Positions 1 through 8,221 of a stretch of DNA of 21,439 bases are shown piece after piece. This DNA is from Myxococcota bacterium. GTDB lineage: Bacteria > Myxococcota_A > UBA9160 > PR03. Each line of letters starts with the position of its first letter. Within the stretch, counting starts at the first letter, position 1. The DNA is taken from assembly GCA_030066475.1 (NCBI GenBank), contig JASJBO010000026.1:1-21439 (forward strand), written 5' to 3'. The notes beneath the pieces were generated by a model. The model made no database searches, was not told the origin of the DNA, and saw only the letters and a program-made list of their open reading frames with translations. Made by a program: the position numbers and the translations under genes.

Positions 1-677
1 CCCTTCTGGTAGTGGGCGAGCACCGCGGTCGACAGCTCGGGGTCGAGCCGCGCGAGCGCCTCGACCGTGCGGTCCTTGTCCTCGGCGCCGACGCCGCCCG
101 TCGTGATCACGAGCCCGAAGCCGTCGCCCGCGAGCCGCGCGACGAGCCCCGCGATGCGGATCTCCTCGTCGCCCACGACCCCGCCGCGCTCGACCTCGAA
201 GCCGGCGGCGCCGAGGATCTCGCGCGCCGCCTCGAAGTTCGTGTCGCGGACGTTGCCCGCGACGAGCTCGGCGCCGGTCGCGACCACGGCCACGCGCTTC
301 GAGGCGTACTGCCGGATCTGCCCTTCGATGCGGCGCGCCTCGGACACGACCGCCGCCGCGTCGGCGGGCGCCGCACCGATGACGCCCATCACGCCTTCCG
401 AGTGGACCCGGGCGCTCGGGGCGACGCGCACGCCGGGGAGCGCCGCCACCGCGTCGAGGAGCGCTCGCTGCTTGCCCGCGGTGTCCTCGAGGCGGACCCG
501 CGGCACCAGCACGTCGAGGACGACCGTGTCGCCGCGCACGTCGGTCACGAAGACCCGGTCCGCGGGCAGTCCCAGCACCCCCGCCGCCGTCCGGGCGAAG
601 CGCGGCAGGTCGGCGTCGGCGAGGTGGATGCCACTCATCCACACCTCGCTCTTGCCGAGCAGCTGGACCTCCGTCAT
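1..677 (-). CDS. Molybdopterin-binding (MoCF/CinA-like) domain protein, C-terminus outside window
   Basis: The frame starts with ATG at 677 and stays open to the window edge, giving 225 residues of an incomplete protein. Residues 1-120 form an N-terminal region I do not recognise. From about residue 127 the sequence becomes a MoCF_biosynth fold: KRVAVVATGAELVAG (127-141), then VITTGGVGAEDKDRT (190-204), the glycine-rich loop plus acidic residues that bind molybdopterin or nucleotide in MoeA, MogA and CinA proteins. The gene begins one base after the stop of its upstream neighbour (TGA-G-ATG) and has no strong ribosome-binding site of its own, so translation is probably coupled. The context is a redox unit with a ferredoxin, so a cofactor-related role is plausible; a CinA-type pyrophosphatase is the alternative. 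The family call is fairly secure, the function is not. Confidence 0.75.
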   Translation of the reverse strand, partial: MTEVQLLGKSEVWMSGIHLADADLPRFARTAAGVLGLPADRVFVTDVRGDTVVLDVLVPRVRLEDTAGKQRALLDAVAALPGVRVAPSARVHSEGVMGVIGAAPADAAAVVSEARRIEGQIRQYASKRVAVVATGAELVAGNVRDTNFEAAREILGAAGFEVERGGVVGDEEIRIAGLVARLAGDGFGLVITTGGVGAEDKDRTVEALARLDPELSTAVLAHYQK

Positions 678-678
678 C

Positions 679-2106
679 TCAGGCGAGCCCGCGCTGCCCC
701 AGCCACTTCGGCAGCGACTCCGCCTCGACCGCCGCCCGGACGTCGGGGGCGCGCTCGAGCAGGTGACGGCCGAGCTTCTCGCTCAGCCGGAACGCGCCCG
801 GCGTGTAGTCGAAGATCATGAGCTGGTCGCTGCCGTGCCGCGCCGAGGCCGCCGCGATCGCCGTCGGGAGATCCGCGTGCGGCTGCGCGACGCGCTCGAG
901 GTAGGTGTTCGAGGGATCGCTCAGCAGCCAGCGGTAGACGGTGTCGCCCGCGACGTGGACGGGATAGCGGTCGAAGATGAACTGCTGCGGCACCCCGCCG
1001 GCCATGTAGTTGATCACGATCGCCCGAATCGCCGGATTGCTGCCCATCGTGAGCCCCTCGCCGCGGCTCTCCGAGCCGACCGCCAGGAGCGCCAGGTTGT
1101 CGAGATCCAGGAAATCGGTGTCGGCGCAGAGCAGATTGTCGAAGGCGATGCCACCGCCGTAGGTGTAGACCGAGCAGCCGTGGCCGTCGAAGACGGCCAG
1201 GCAGTCTTCGACCTCGGCCAGCAGGCGCATCAGCGTCCCGTAGTTGCGCAGGATGTGCACCGCCATGCGGCGGTCGAGCGCGTCGAGATCGTTGTCGCCG
1301 TGCACGCCGACGACCCCCTCGGAGGTGGTGTCGAGCACCACGGTTCCCGTATAGCGCTGCTGGATGAAGTCGCTGTCGAAGATCGAGCGCGCCACCATCT
1401 GCCCCGTCCGCGGACCGAAGCCGAAGTGGTAGGCCGAGCGCGTCTCGAGCCGGGCGTAGGCCATCCCGAAGGGCTTGTGCAGGCGGTCGAGCATGCGGTG
1501 CAGGTAGCCCTCGCGCATCTCGGTCACGTGCGTGTGGATGAAGCTCGGTGCATCGAAGAGCTTGCGCGTCACGTACATGTCGCCGAGCCGGGTGTCGATG
1601 CGCCGCCCCGGCCCGATCTGCGGGCACTCCTCGACGTCGCCGAAGCGACCGGGCAGGTCGAAGAGCTTCACCCAGTCGGGGTTCTCGACGTGACCCATCG
1701 ACTCGGCGATCCGCAGCCGCACCCGGCCGCCCGTCGTGTCGCGCACGTGGCGCGCGATCTCCTCGAGCATCACGACGTAGGCCTCGCCCTCGAGCTGGAA
1801 GCCGTGCGGGTTGGCGATCAGGTTCACGGCGCGTCCGCGCTCGATCTTCGACCAGTCCATCGCCACGACCTGCTCGCGGGTGCGCTCGCGGATGACCTCG
1901 AGGTCGGTGGGACCGAAGGTCGGGTCGGGCGCCCAGATCGGCTCCGGCAGGTCCGGCATGAGCGCACGCACCGGCAGCGCCACCACCCCCGGCAGCTCGG
2001 CCGCCCGCATCTTGACGACCTCGCCCGGCCGCCGGCCGTTCCAGGTCGGGAGCAGGGGCGGCGGAGGCAGCTCTCGGAGGAACGGATCGGACACGTTCGT
2101 CGCCAT
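679..2106 (-). CDS. Conserved protein of unknown function, possibly distantly LarA-like (DUF2088)
   Basis: This is a 475-residue soluble protein with no signal peptide or membrane segment. The frame is open further upstream, but ATG at 2106 is preferred because AAGGAG lies just before it, overlapping the end of the ferredoxin gene. The middle of the protein is rich in conserved-looking His, Arg, Glu and Asp: LRIAESMGHVENPDW, RFGDVEECP, IDTRLGDMYVTRKL, HTHVTEMREGYLHRM and ETRSAYHFGFGPRTG. That pattern of short acidic and histidine motifs around an IDTRLGDMYV strand loosely recalls the LarA nickel racemase superfamily, but the hallmark LarA motifs are not visible, so this is only a guess. The gene sits between the ferredoxin (2-nt gap) and the MoCF protein (1-nt gap), which argues that the three products work together as a redox or cofactor-dependent enzyme. 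I do not assign a reaction. Confidence 0.8.
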   Translation of the reverse strand: MATNVSDPFLRELPPPPLLPTWNGRRPGEVVKMRAAELPGVVALPVRALMPDLPEPIWAPDPTFGPTDLEVIRERTREQVVAMDWSKIERGRAVNLIANPHGFQLEGEAYVVMLEEIARHVRDTTGGRVRLRIAESMGHVENPDWVKLFDLPGRFGDVEECPQIGPGRRIDTRLGDMYVTRKLFDAPSFIHTHVTEMREGYLHRMLDRLHKPFGMAYARLETRSAYHFGFGPRTGQMVARSIFDSDFIQQRYTGTVVLDTTSEGVVGVHGDNDLDALDRRMAVHILRNYGTLMRLLAEVEDCLAVFDGHGCSVYTYGGGIAFDNLLCADTDFLDLDNLALLAVGSESRGEGLTMGSNPAIRAIVINYMAGGVPQQFIFDRYPVHVAGDTVYRWLLSDPSNTYLERVAQPHADLPTAIAAASARHGSDQLMIFDYTPGAFRLSEKLGRHLLERAPDVRAAVEAESLPKWLGQRGLA

Positions 2107-2108
2107 GT

Positions 2109-2762
2109 TCACTCCTTCGAGACGAGACGGACGAGGTCGACCAGCTCGCGTGTGAGCGGATAGCTCGGATAGGCCTCCACGAGCTCGTCCGCGAAGGTGC
2201 CGTCGGGCCGCACCTGCTCGAAGAGCGTCGCCGAGTGCCCGTACCACTGGAAGCCGTTGGGCGGGTTCTTGGGGACGTCGGCGTGGCCGGCCGCCGCGAG
2301 CAGGTCGAGGATCGGCTGGAGGCAGAGCTCCACGCAGCCCGTGCGCGCGCCGGTCTTGAGCGAGACCTCCTCGGGTCCCCGGGCCCCGGCCAGGATCGCC
2401 GCGGCGAGCTCCCCCGCGGTGGTGTCCGTGCAGAGGCAGATCGTGCGCGACGCCGGATGGCCGGCCCGCAGACAGAGCGCCTCCACCGCGGCCTCGTCGA
2501 TGCCGGTCCGGTCGAGCTCGACGTCGAAGGGCTCGGCCAGCTCGTGCATCGCGATGGCGTCCTCCGGGCAGATCTCGAAGCAGGTCTGCGCGTTGTAGCA
2601 GGCGGCGCCGTCGAGCTCGGCGATGCGCCGGCCCGGCCCGGGCTCGTCCTCGCGCCGGTCGCGCATCGAGAGCGCCACCGTCGGGCAGACCTGCACGCAG
2701 AGCTTGCAGCCCGTGCAGCGCTCGCCGATCACCTCGGCCACCATCCGGACTCGTTTGGGCAT
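2109..2762 (-). CDS. Ferredoxin: 4Fe-4S dicluster-type domain fused to BFD-like [2Fe-2S] domain
   Basis: A 217-residue cytoplasmic electron carrier. Residues 16-26 carry a complete CxxCxxCxxxC motif (CTGCKLCVQVCP) for one [4Fe-4S] cluster. The second motif, CYNAQTCFEICP (C55, C61, C65), has Ala58 where the second cysteine is expected, so it probably holds a [3Fe-4S] cluster or an unusual site. A BFD-like segment follows: C109-x-C111-x31-C143-x3-C147, with the CTDTTAGELAAAIL and TGARTGC signatures, expected to bind [2Fe-2S]. The C-terminal 60 residues (PKNPPNGFQWYGHSA and onward) are unassigned. ATG at 2762 is supported by GGAGG about 8 nt upstream. It is the first gene of the minus-strand unit and its end carries the ribosome-binding site of the next gene. 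It likely feeds or drains electrons for that protein, though the partner is inferred from position only. Confidence 0.88.
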   Translation of the reverse strand: MPKRVRMVAEVIGERCTGCKLCVQVCPTVALSMRDRREDEPGPGRRIAELDGAACYNAQTCFEICPEDAIAMHELAEPFDVELDRTGIDEAAVEALCLRAGHPASRTICLCTDTTAGELAAAILAGARGPEEVSLKTGARTGCVELCLQPILDLLAAAGHADVPKNPPNGFQWYGHSATLFEQVRPDGTFADELVEAYPSYPLTRELVDLVRLVSKE

Positions 2763-2800
2763 GCGGGGGGCCTCCGAGCAGCGACGGGGAGTGTACGTCA

Positions 2801-2820
2801 GCCGGCCGCGGCGGGCCGGC
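2801..2820. promoter_or_regulatory. Inverted repeat in divergent intergenic region
   Basis: GCCGGCC (2801-2807) and GGCCGGC (2814-2820) form a perfect 7-bp dyad with a 6-base centre. It lies in the 167-bp gap between the divergent ferredoxin (start 2762) and acyl-CoA dehydrogenase (start 2930) genes, so it could be an operator or a hairpin. Because the DNA is so GC-rich, chance palindromes are common, and I see no convincing sigma70 -10 or -35 pair nearby. Confidence 0.25.
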
Positions 2821-2929
2821 GAGCGGGCCCCGCGAGCAGGGAGGGCGTCGATGAAGTACTGATTCCAGGCTCGCTGCGGCTCGGCCGGAGAGCCGGGAAC
2901 GGGAGGCTCGAGGACAGGAGGTTCGACAG

Positions 2930-5206
2930 GTGGGGCCGGATCAGGAGATCGAGGCGTTCGAGCGCGAGCTGACCGCGTGGCTCGACGCGCCCGAGGCGCC
3001 CCCGTTCGCAGACTCCGTGGCGTGGTCGAAGCGGCTCGCCGGCGAGAGCCTGCTCGCGCCCGGCTGGGCGCCGGAGCACGGCGGGCTGGGGCTCGGACGC
3101 GGGCACGTGAAGGTGCTCGAGGCGGCGCTGCGCGAGCGGGGCATCCGGCGCGGCGTGAACGGCGGGCTCGAGATGCTCGGTCCCGTGCTGCTCGAGTACG
3201 CGACGCCCGAGCAGTGCCTCGAGTTCCTGCCGCCGATCGCGCGCGCCGAGGTCATGTGGGCGCAGGGCTACTCCGAGCCCCAGGCCGGCTCGGATCTCGC
3301 CAACGTGCAGATGCGGTGCGAGGACCGGGGCGATCACTACCTCGTCAACGGCCAGAAGATCTGGACCTCGGGCGCGGACGAGAGCGACTGGATCTTCTGC
3401 CTCGTGCGCACCGACCCGAGCGCTCCCAAGCACGATGGGATCAGCTTCCTGCTGGTGGACCTCGCGAGTCCCGGGATCCGGGTGGCTCCGATCGTGCTGA
3501 TCTCGGGCCGCTCGCCGTTCTGCGAGGTGTTCTTCGACGACGTCGCGGTGCCCAGGAAGAACCTGGTGGGCGGCGAGGGAGGCGGCTGGCCGATCGCCAA
3601 GCGACTGCTGCAGTTCGAGCGCAGCATGCTCGGCTCCGGCGGGCTCAGCGCGCTCACGGGATCGGCCGGGCGCAAGAGCCTCGCCGAGGTCGCCCGCGAG
3701 CAGATCGGCCTCGACGAAGACGGGGCACTGCGGGACGAGGCGCTGCGCGAGCGGGTCGCCCGGCAGCTCGTCGCGGAGCGGGCCAACCGGCTGACGGGCG
3801 CGCGCGCGCGCGGCGCGGACGCGACCCGCGTCTCGTCGATCCTCAAGCTCGCGAGCAGCGAGGCCAGCCAGCAGCGCTACAGCCTGCTGATGGACCTGCT
3901 CGGCACCGGTGGACTCGGCTGGCGGAACGAGGGAAGCGCGGGCTACGAGACCTCGATCCCGAAGCAGTGGCTGCGGTCGCGCGCGAACACGATCGAGGGC
4001 GGCACCTCCGAGGTGCAGCTCAACATCATCGCGAAGCGGGTGCTCGGCATGTCGGGCGCGGGAAGCGGCAGCCCCGACCAGTCCCTCGCGCGCGGCGACG
4101 AGCAGTCGATGATCCGCGACGGCGCGCTGCAGCTGCTGCAGGAGCAGCAGCCGATCGCCGAGCTGCGCGCCCTGCGCGACGGCGACGACCCGAGCGGGAC
4201 GTCGCCGGCGCTGTGGCAGGAGATCGTCGGGCTCGGCTGGCCGGGGCTGCTGGCGCCCGAGTCGCTCGGCGGGGCCGGGCTGGGCTTCCAGGAGGCGGGC
4301 GTGATCCACGAGGCGCTGGGTCGCCACGTCGCGCCGACGCCGCTCCTCTCGAGCGGCGTGCTCGCGACGTGCGCGCTCACGCTCGTGGACGGCTGGGGCG
4401 CCTTCCCCAAGGCGGCGGGGCTCGCCGCCGGCGACACGCGCGTCGCGCTCGCCCTCGACGAGTCGCCGCGTTTCGATCCACAGGCCATCACCATGTCGGC
4501 GAAGCGCGTGGAGGGCGGCTTCGAGCTGGCGGGCCGCAAGCGGGCGGTGCTCGACGGCCCGGCGGCGGAGCTGCTGCTGGTCGTCGCCCGGCTCGAAGGC
4601 GAGCCCGACCGGCTCGGTCTCTTCTGCGTCGCGCCGACGACGCCGGGCGTGACGACGCGGGCCCTGCGCTGGATCGACGGACGGCGCGTCTCCGAGATCG
4701 CGCTCGACCGGGTGCGGCTCGGACCGGAAGCGCTGCTCGGCAACTCCACCGCGCACGAGGCCCTGGTGGAGCCGCTGGTCGACCGCGCGGCCGCCGTGCT
4801 CGCGGCGGAGCTGGTCGGGATCTCGGCCGAAGCCCTGGCCATGACCGTGGAGTATCTGAAGACGCGCGAGCAGTTCGACCAGAAGCTGGCCGAGTTCCAG
4901 GCGCTCCAACATCGCTGCGCGCGCCTGTTCGCGGACATCGAGCGCACGATCTCGGTCGTGCAGGCCGCGCTCCGGGCGCTCGACCAGGCCGACGGGGAGG
5001 CGTCGCTGCTGGCGAGCGCGGCCAAGGCGATGGCCTCCGAGACCGCGCGCCACGTGACCGAGGAGGCCCTGCAGCTCCACGGCGGACTCGGCATGACCGA
5101 GGAGCAGGACATCGGCCTCTACTTCAAGCGGGCGCGTGCCAGCGCCGCGCTCTTCGGCGACGCGACCGACCACTACCGCCGCGTCGCGCGCCTGAGCGGA
5201 CTCTAG
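2930..5206 (+). CDS. Fused double acyl-CoA dehydrogenase (FadE34-like architecture)
   Basis: A 758-residue flavoprotein made of two tandem acyl-CoA dehydrogenase units, expected to introduce the alpha,beta double bond into an acyl-CoA. The first half (about 1-375) has YSEPQAGSDLA (114-124), VNGQKIWTSGA (139-149) and the base motif RANTIEGGTSEVQ, in which Glu356 is at the catalytic position. The second half (about 400-758) has a typical C-terminal domain with LHGGLGMTEEQD, but LFGDATDHYR (741-750) stands where the base motif should be, so no catalytic Glu is present and this half is probably structural. Single-chain double dehydrogenases of this kind, such as mycobacterial FadE34, act on bulky or steroid side-chain CoA esters; the substrate here is unknown. 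The start is GTG at 2930 with AGGAGG at 2916-2921. It heads an operon, with the crotonase gene 15 nt downstream. Confidence 0.9.
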   Translation: MGPDQEIEAFERELTAWLDAPEAPPFADSVAWSKRLAGESLLAPGWAPEHGGLGLGRGHVKVLEAALRERGIRRGVNGGLEMLGPVLLEYATPEQCLEFLPPIARAEVMWAQGYSEPQAGSDLANVQMRCEDRGDHYLVNGQKIWTSGADESDWIFCLVRTDPSAPKHDGISFLLVDLASPGIRVAPIVLISGRSPFCEVFFDDVAVPRKNLVGGEGGGWPIAKRLLQFERSMLGSGGLSALTGSAGRKSLAEVAREQIGLDEDGALRDEALRERVARQLVAERANRLTGARARGADATRVSSILKLASSEASQQRYSLLMDLLGTGGLGWRNEGSAGYETSIPKQWLRSRANTIEGGTSEVQLNIIAKRVLGMSGAGSGSPDQSLARGDEQSMIRDGALQLLQEQQPIAELRALRDGDDPSGTSPALWQEIVGLGWPGLLAPESLGGAGLGFQEAGVIHEALGRHVAPTPLLSSGVLATCALTLVDGWGAFPKAAGLAAGDTRVALALDESPRFDPQAITMSAKRVEGGFELAGRKRAVLDGPAAELLLVVARLEGEPDRLGLFCVAPTTPGVTTRALRWIDGRRVSEIALDRVRLGPEALLGNSTAHEALVEPLVDRAAAVLAAELVGISAEALAMTVEYLKTREQFDQKLAEFQALQHRCARLFADIERTISVVQAALRALDQADGEASLLASAAKAMASETARHVTEEALQLHGGLGMTEEQDIGLYFKRARASAALFGDATDHYRRVARLSGL

Positions 5207-5221
5207 GGAGGGGAGCGAGAC

Positions 5222-5968
5222 ATGCTGGTGACCCGCCAGGACGAGGAGGGCGTCGCGACCCTGACGCTCGACCGTCCCGACAAGCTCAACGCGATCAACA
5301 TCCCGTTGATGGTCGACCTGCGCAGGCACGTCGACGAGATCGCGGGCGACGCCTCCGTCGGCTGCGTCGTCCTGACCGGCGCGGGCCGCTCCTTCTGCGC
5401 TGGGCACGATCTCGAATCGATCGCGACGGGCGAGCGCGCCCCGAGCCGGCACTTCGAGCCCGAGACGATCGACGCGCTCGAGGCGCTGCCCATGCCGACC
5501 CTCGCGAAGATCCGCGGCCACTGCTTCACCGGCGGCCTCGAGCTCGCGCTGGCGTGCGACCTGCTGATCGCCGCCGAGGACGCGAAGCTCGGCGACACGC
5601 ACGGGCAGTGGGGGCTCGTGCCGATCTGGGGCATGTCCGTGCGGCTGCCGGAACGCGTGGGGCGCGCGCGGGCCAAGCAGCTGATGTTCACGAGCCGCCG
5701 GATCGACGGCGCACAGGCGGCCGAGATCGGGCTCGTCGACCGCGCCGTGCCGGCGGACGCGCTCGACGAGACCGTCGCGGAGCTGGCCGCCGAGATCGTC
5801 GCGAACTCGTGGGGCACGAACCGGATCGACAAGGCGCTGCTGGCCGCGCACGCCGACCGCTCGCGCTCCGACGCCCTCCTGATCGAGCGCGGGCTGCCCT
5901 TCGGCATGCCCGACGACCGGAAGGAGCGGATGTCGGGGCGCGGCAGCAAGAAGCCGAAGAGCTCCTGA
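5222..5968 (+). CDS. Enoyl-CoA hydratase/isomerase (crotonase) family protein
   Basis: A 248-residue crotonase-fold enzyme. The oxyanion-hole segments are visible: GRSFCAGHDLE (55-65) and GHCFTGGLELALACD (99-113). Glu107 matches the first catalytic glutamate of rat enoyl-CoA hydratase (Glu144). At the second glutamate position (Glu164 in rat) the sequence reads LGDTHGQWGLVP, with His127 in that column, so this is not a textbook hydratase and may be an isomerase, a hydrolase or a hydratase with altered chemistry. The C-terminus ends in a basic Ser/Lys-rich tail. ATG at 5222 follows GGGAGGGGAG with good spacing. It lies 15 nt after the acyl-CoA dehydrogenase, whose 2-enoyl-CoA product would be its natural substrate. 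Confidence 0.9.
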   Translation: MLVTRQDEEGVATLTLDRPDKLNAINIPLMVDLRRHVDEIAGDASVGCVVLTGAGRSFCAGHDLESIATGERAPSRHFEPETIDALEALPMPTLAKIRGHCFTGGLELALACDLLIAAEDAKLGDTHGQWGLVPIWGMSVRLPERVGRARAKQLMFTSRRIDGAQAAEIGLVDRAVPADALDETVAELAAEIVANSWGTNRIDKALLAAHADRSRSDALLIERGLPFGMPDDRKERMSGRGSKKPKSS

Positions 5969-5989
5969 GCCGGACTCCAGGTGCCGCCG

Positions 5990-6850
5990 ATGGACCCGCT
6001 CGCCTGGCAGATCGGCGACGTCCGCGTCACGCGCGTCGAGGAGCGGATCCACGGCGTCGTCCGGGACACGCTCGTCCCCGGCATCAGCGACGCTCACCTG
6101 GCGGAGCACGCCGACTGGGTCGCGCCCTTCTTCAGCCGCTCCGGACGGCTGCTGCTGTCGGTCCACACCTTCGTCGTGCGAGACGGCGAGCGGACGATCG
6201 TGGTCGACACCTGCGCGGGCACCGAGCCGCAGCGCCCGCTCGAGGGCGACCCCGAGTTCCTCCTGCGCCTCGAGGCGGCGATCGACGGCGGGCTCGAGTC
6301 CGTCGACACCGTGCTCTGCACCCACCTGCACTTCGATCACGTGGGCTGGAACACGCGCATCGTGGACGAGCGCCGGGTGCCGACGTTCCCGAACGCGCGC
6401 TACCTCTTCGGTCGCATCGAGGTCGACGCGCTCGCCGTCGACGACCACGCCTCGGTCCGCGCCCCGGCGGTCGAGCCGCTGCTCGACGCGGGCCTCGTGG
6501 ACCTCGTCGAGACCGATCACGTCCTGACGCCGCACCTCCGTCTGGTTCCGACACCGGGCCACACGCCGGGCCACGTCTCGGTCGAGATCGACTCGCGGGG
6601 CCAGCGCGCCGTGATCACGGGCGACGTCCTGCACACGCCGCTCCAGGTGGCCCTGCCGGAGCTCACGGCGAGCCCCTTCGATCACGACGCCACGCAGGCA
6701 ACCGTGACGCGCCAGCGCTTCCTCGACGCGCACGCCGACGGCGACCGACTGATCCTCGGGACGCACTTCCCGCCGCCGACGGCGGGCTACGTGCGCGGGG
6801 CGGGGCGGCGGCGGCGCTTCGCGCCCGAGAACGACGGCTCGGAACGCTAG
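5990..6850 (+). CDS. MBL-fold metallohydrolase
   Basis: A 286-residue metallo-beta-lactamase-fold hydrolase from ATG 5990; a GTG at 5981 would add three residues, but AGGTG at 5978-5982 fits the ATG better. Numbered from the GTG, the metal site is complete: THLHFDHVG gives His115, His117, Asp119 and His120; PTPGHTPGHVS contributes His194 or His198; ITGDVLH gives Asp215; and GTHFPPP gives His262. It therefore should bind two metals. The family includes lactonases, glyoxalase II-like thioesterases and arylsulfatase-like enzymes, and the sequence alone does not decide between them. No signal peptide is present, so it acts in the cytoplasm. It follows the crotonase by 21 nt and is probably the last gene of the operon; a thioester or lactone hydrolase would fit that context. 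Confidence 0.88.
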   Translation: MDPLAWQIGDVRVTRVEERIHGVVRDTLVPGISDAHLAEHADWVAPFFSRSGRLLLSVHTFVVRDGERTIVVDTCAGTEPQRPLEGDPEFLLRLEAAIDGGLESVDTVLCTHLHFDHVGWNTRIVDERRVPTFPNARYLFGRIEVDALAVDDHASVRAPAVEPLLDAGLVDLVETDHVLTPHLRLVPTPGHTPGHVSVEIDSRGQRAVITGDVLHTPLQVALPELTASPFDHDATQATVTRQRFLDAHADGDRLILGTHFPPPTAGYVRGAGRRRRFAPENDGSER

Positions 6851-6886
6851 CGGCTCCACGAGCTGCACCTAGCCTCGCGATCGGGA

Positions 6887-8137
6887 ATGTGGCAGCTTCC
6901 CGGCCCGATGGATGAGCCCCTGCCCCCGGTCCTGCGCGCGATCCTGCTCATCGCACGGGGTGTCCGGTCCGCGTGGATGATCCTGGGCATCACCCTCCTC
7001 ATGGCCGTGTTCGCAGAGCTCGGGGCGCGACTCCTGTTCGTCGTTCGCGATGCCGTCTCGGATCCGAACGTCGGGTGGTGCGACCGGATCCAGACCGCCG
7101 ACAGCTACCGGACCGAGAGCTGGCCCGCCGAGTATTGCGAGGACGAGCAGGAGATCCGGGCGGAGTGGTACTCGTACGTCTACTGGCGCAAGCGTCCGTT
7201 GGAGACGCGTCACATCAACGTCGACGAGGACGGGCTCCGACGAACCTGGAACGAGCCGGGCTGCGCAGAGCCGCGCCGCGTCTTCGTCTTCGGAGGCTCC
7301 ACCATCTGGGGGCCGGCCGTGCGGGACGACCACACCGTTCCCTCGCACATCGCGCGCGAGCTGGCCGACCTCGGGGTGTGTGCCGAGGTCGTCAATCTCG
7401 GCGAGACGGGGTACGTGACGACCCAGGAGCTGATCGTCCTCATCGACCGGCTGCAGCGCGGGGACGTGCCCGACGTGGTGGTCTTCTACGACGGCGTCAA
7501 CGAGCTCTTCTCGGCCTACCAGAACGGCGAGGCGGGGTTTCCGCAGAACGAGCACCGCCGGCGCACCGAGTTCGAGTTCTTCCGCGGGGGCGGACCCTCG
7601 CGGGCGACCTATCTCTTCAAGGCTCTGCAGCCCGTCGGGCTGACCCGCCTGAGAGACGCGTTCCGGCAGCGCGTCGGCTTCGGAGGAGAGGCCGATGCGG
7701 TCGCCGCAGCGCCGGACCAGGCAGGAGAGCCGCGGCGCGGAGAGAGGCGAAGCCCCGAGCAGCTGATCGCCGATGCGCTGGCCATCTACAAGAGCAACGT
7801 GGAGCTGATCCAGACTCTCGCAGATCACCACGGGTTCGAGGTGCTCTTCTACTGGCAGCCAATGATCTTCACGAAGCAGCAGCGGACGGAGTACGAGGAG
7901 ACGTGGTACGGCACCGCGGCAGGAAGCTGGCGCGACTTCCTGCTCCCCGCCTACGAGCTCGTCCAGGCCGACGAGGAGCTGGGGCAGCGGGAGGGCTTTC
8001 GCAATCTCGCCGCGATCTTCGACGATCGGAAAGAGCCGTACTTCGTGGATGCCTTCCATCTGACCGAGGACGGCAACCGCCTGGTGGCCGAGGAGATCGC
8101 GCCGGACGTCGCGCGCCTGCTGGAGCGGCAGCCGTAG
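6887..8137 (+). CDS. Membrane-anchored SGNH/GDSL-type hydrolase
   Basis: A 416-residue protein with an N-terminal membrane segment at about 30-53 (WMILGITLLMAVFAELGARL region) followed by an SGNH hydrolase domain, presumably facing the periplasm or outside. Block I is VFVFGGSTIWG with nucleophile Ser138, block II is NLGETGY with Gly172, block III is FYDGVNE with Asn205, and block V is DAFHLTEDG with Asp388 and His391. All four catalytic and oxyanion residues are present, so it should be an active esterase or deacylase, perhaps on cell-surface glycans; the substrate is unknown. A less conserved linker rich in Ala, Glu and Arg lies at about 265-290. ATG 6887 is taken as the start; ATG 6908 (MDEP) is equally possible, because neither has a clear ribosome-binding site. 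The gene is only 36 nt after the MBL gene but looks functionally unrelated. Confidence 0.85.
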   Translation: MWQLPGPMDEPLPPVLRAILLIARGVRSAWMILGITLLMAVFAELGARLLFVVRDAVSDPNVGWCDRIQTADSYRTESWPAEYCEDEQEIRAEWYSYVYWRKRPLETRHINVDEDGLRRTWNEPGCAEPRRVFVFGGSTIWGPAVRDDHTVPSHIARELADLGVCAEVVNLGETGYVTTQELIVLIDRLQRGDVPDVVVFYDGVNELFSAYQNGEAGFPQNEHRRRTEFEFFRGGGPSRATYLFKALQPVGLTRLRDAFRQRVGFGGEADAVAAAPDQAGEPRRGERRSPEQLIADALAIYKSNVELIQTLADHHGFEVLFYWQPMIFTKQQRTEYEETWYGTAAGSWRDFLLPAYELVQADEELGQREGFRNLAAIFDDRKEPYFVDAFHLTEDGNRLVAEEIAPDVARLLERQP

Positions 8138-8221
8138 GGGTGGCTTCCCGATCCACTTGACCCTCGCCTATCCTCCGGGCTTCTCTCGGCCGACCGCGAC
8201 GGCTTCGCAGCAGGAGGCATC

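Noticed and set aside
679..2106. Firm assignment of the unknown protein as a LarA lactate racemase.
   Set aside because: The superfamily's hallmark motifs are not visible; only a loose resemblance in the central region remains.
2798..6868. A very long open frame (1356 codons) antisense to the acyl-CoA dehydrogenase operon.
   Set aside because: It is rich in Arg, Ala, Glu and His with no domains and mirrors three well-supported genes; high GC removes stop codons from shadow frames.
8158..8175. TTGACC followed by TATCCT upstream of ppc as a sigma70 promoter.
   Set aside because: The two elements are only about 6 bp apart, far from the needed 16-18 bp spacing.
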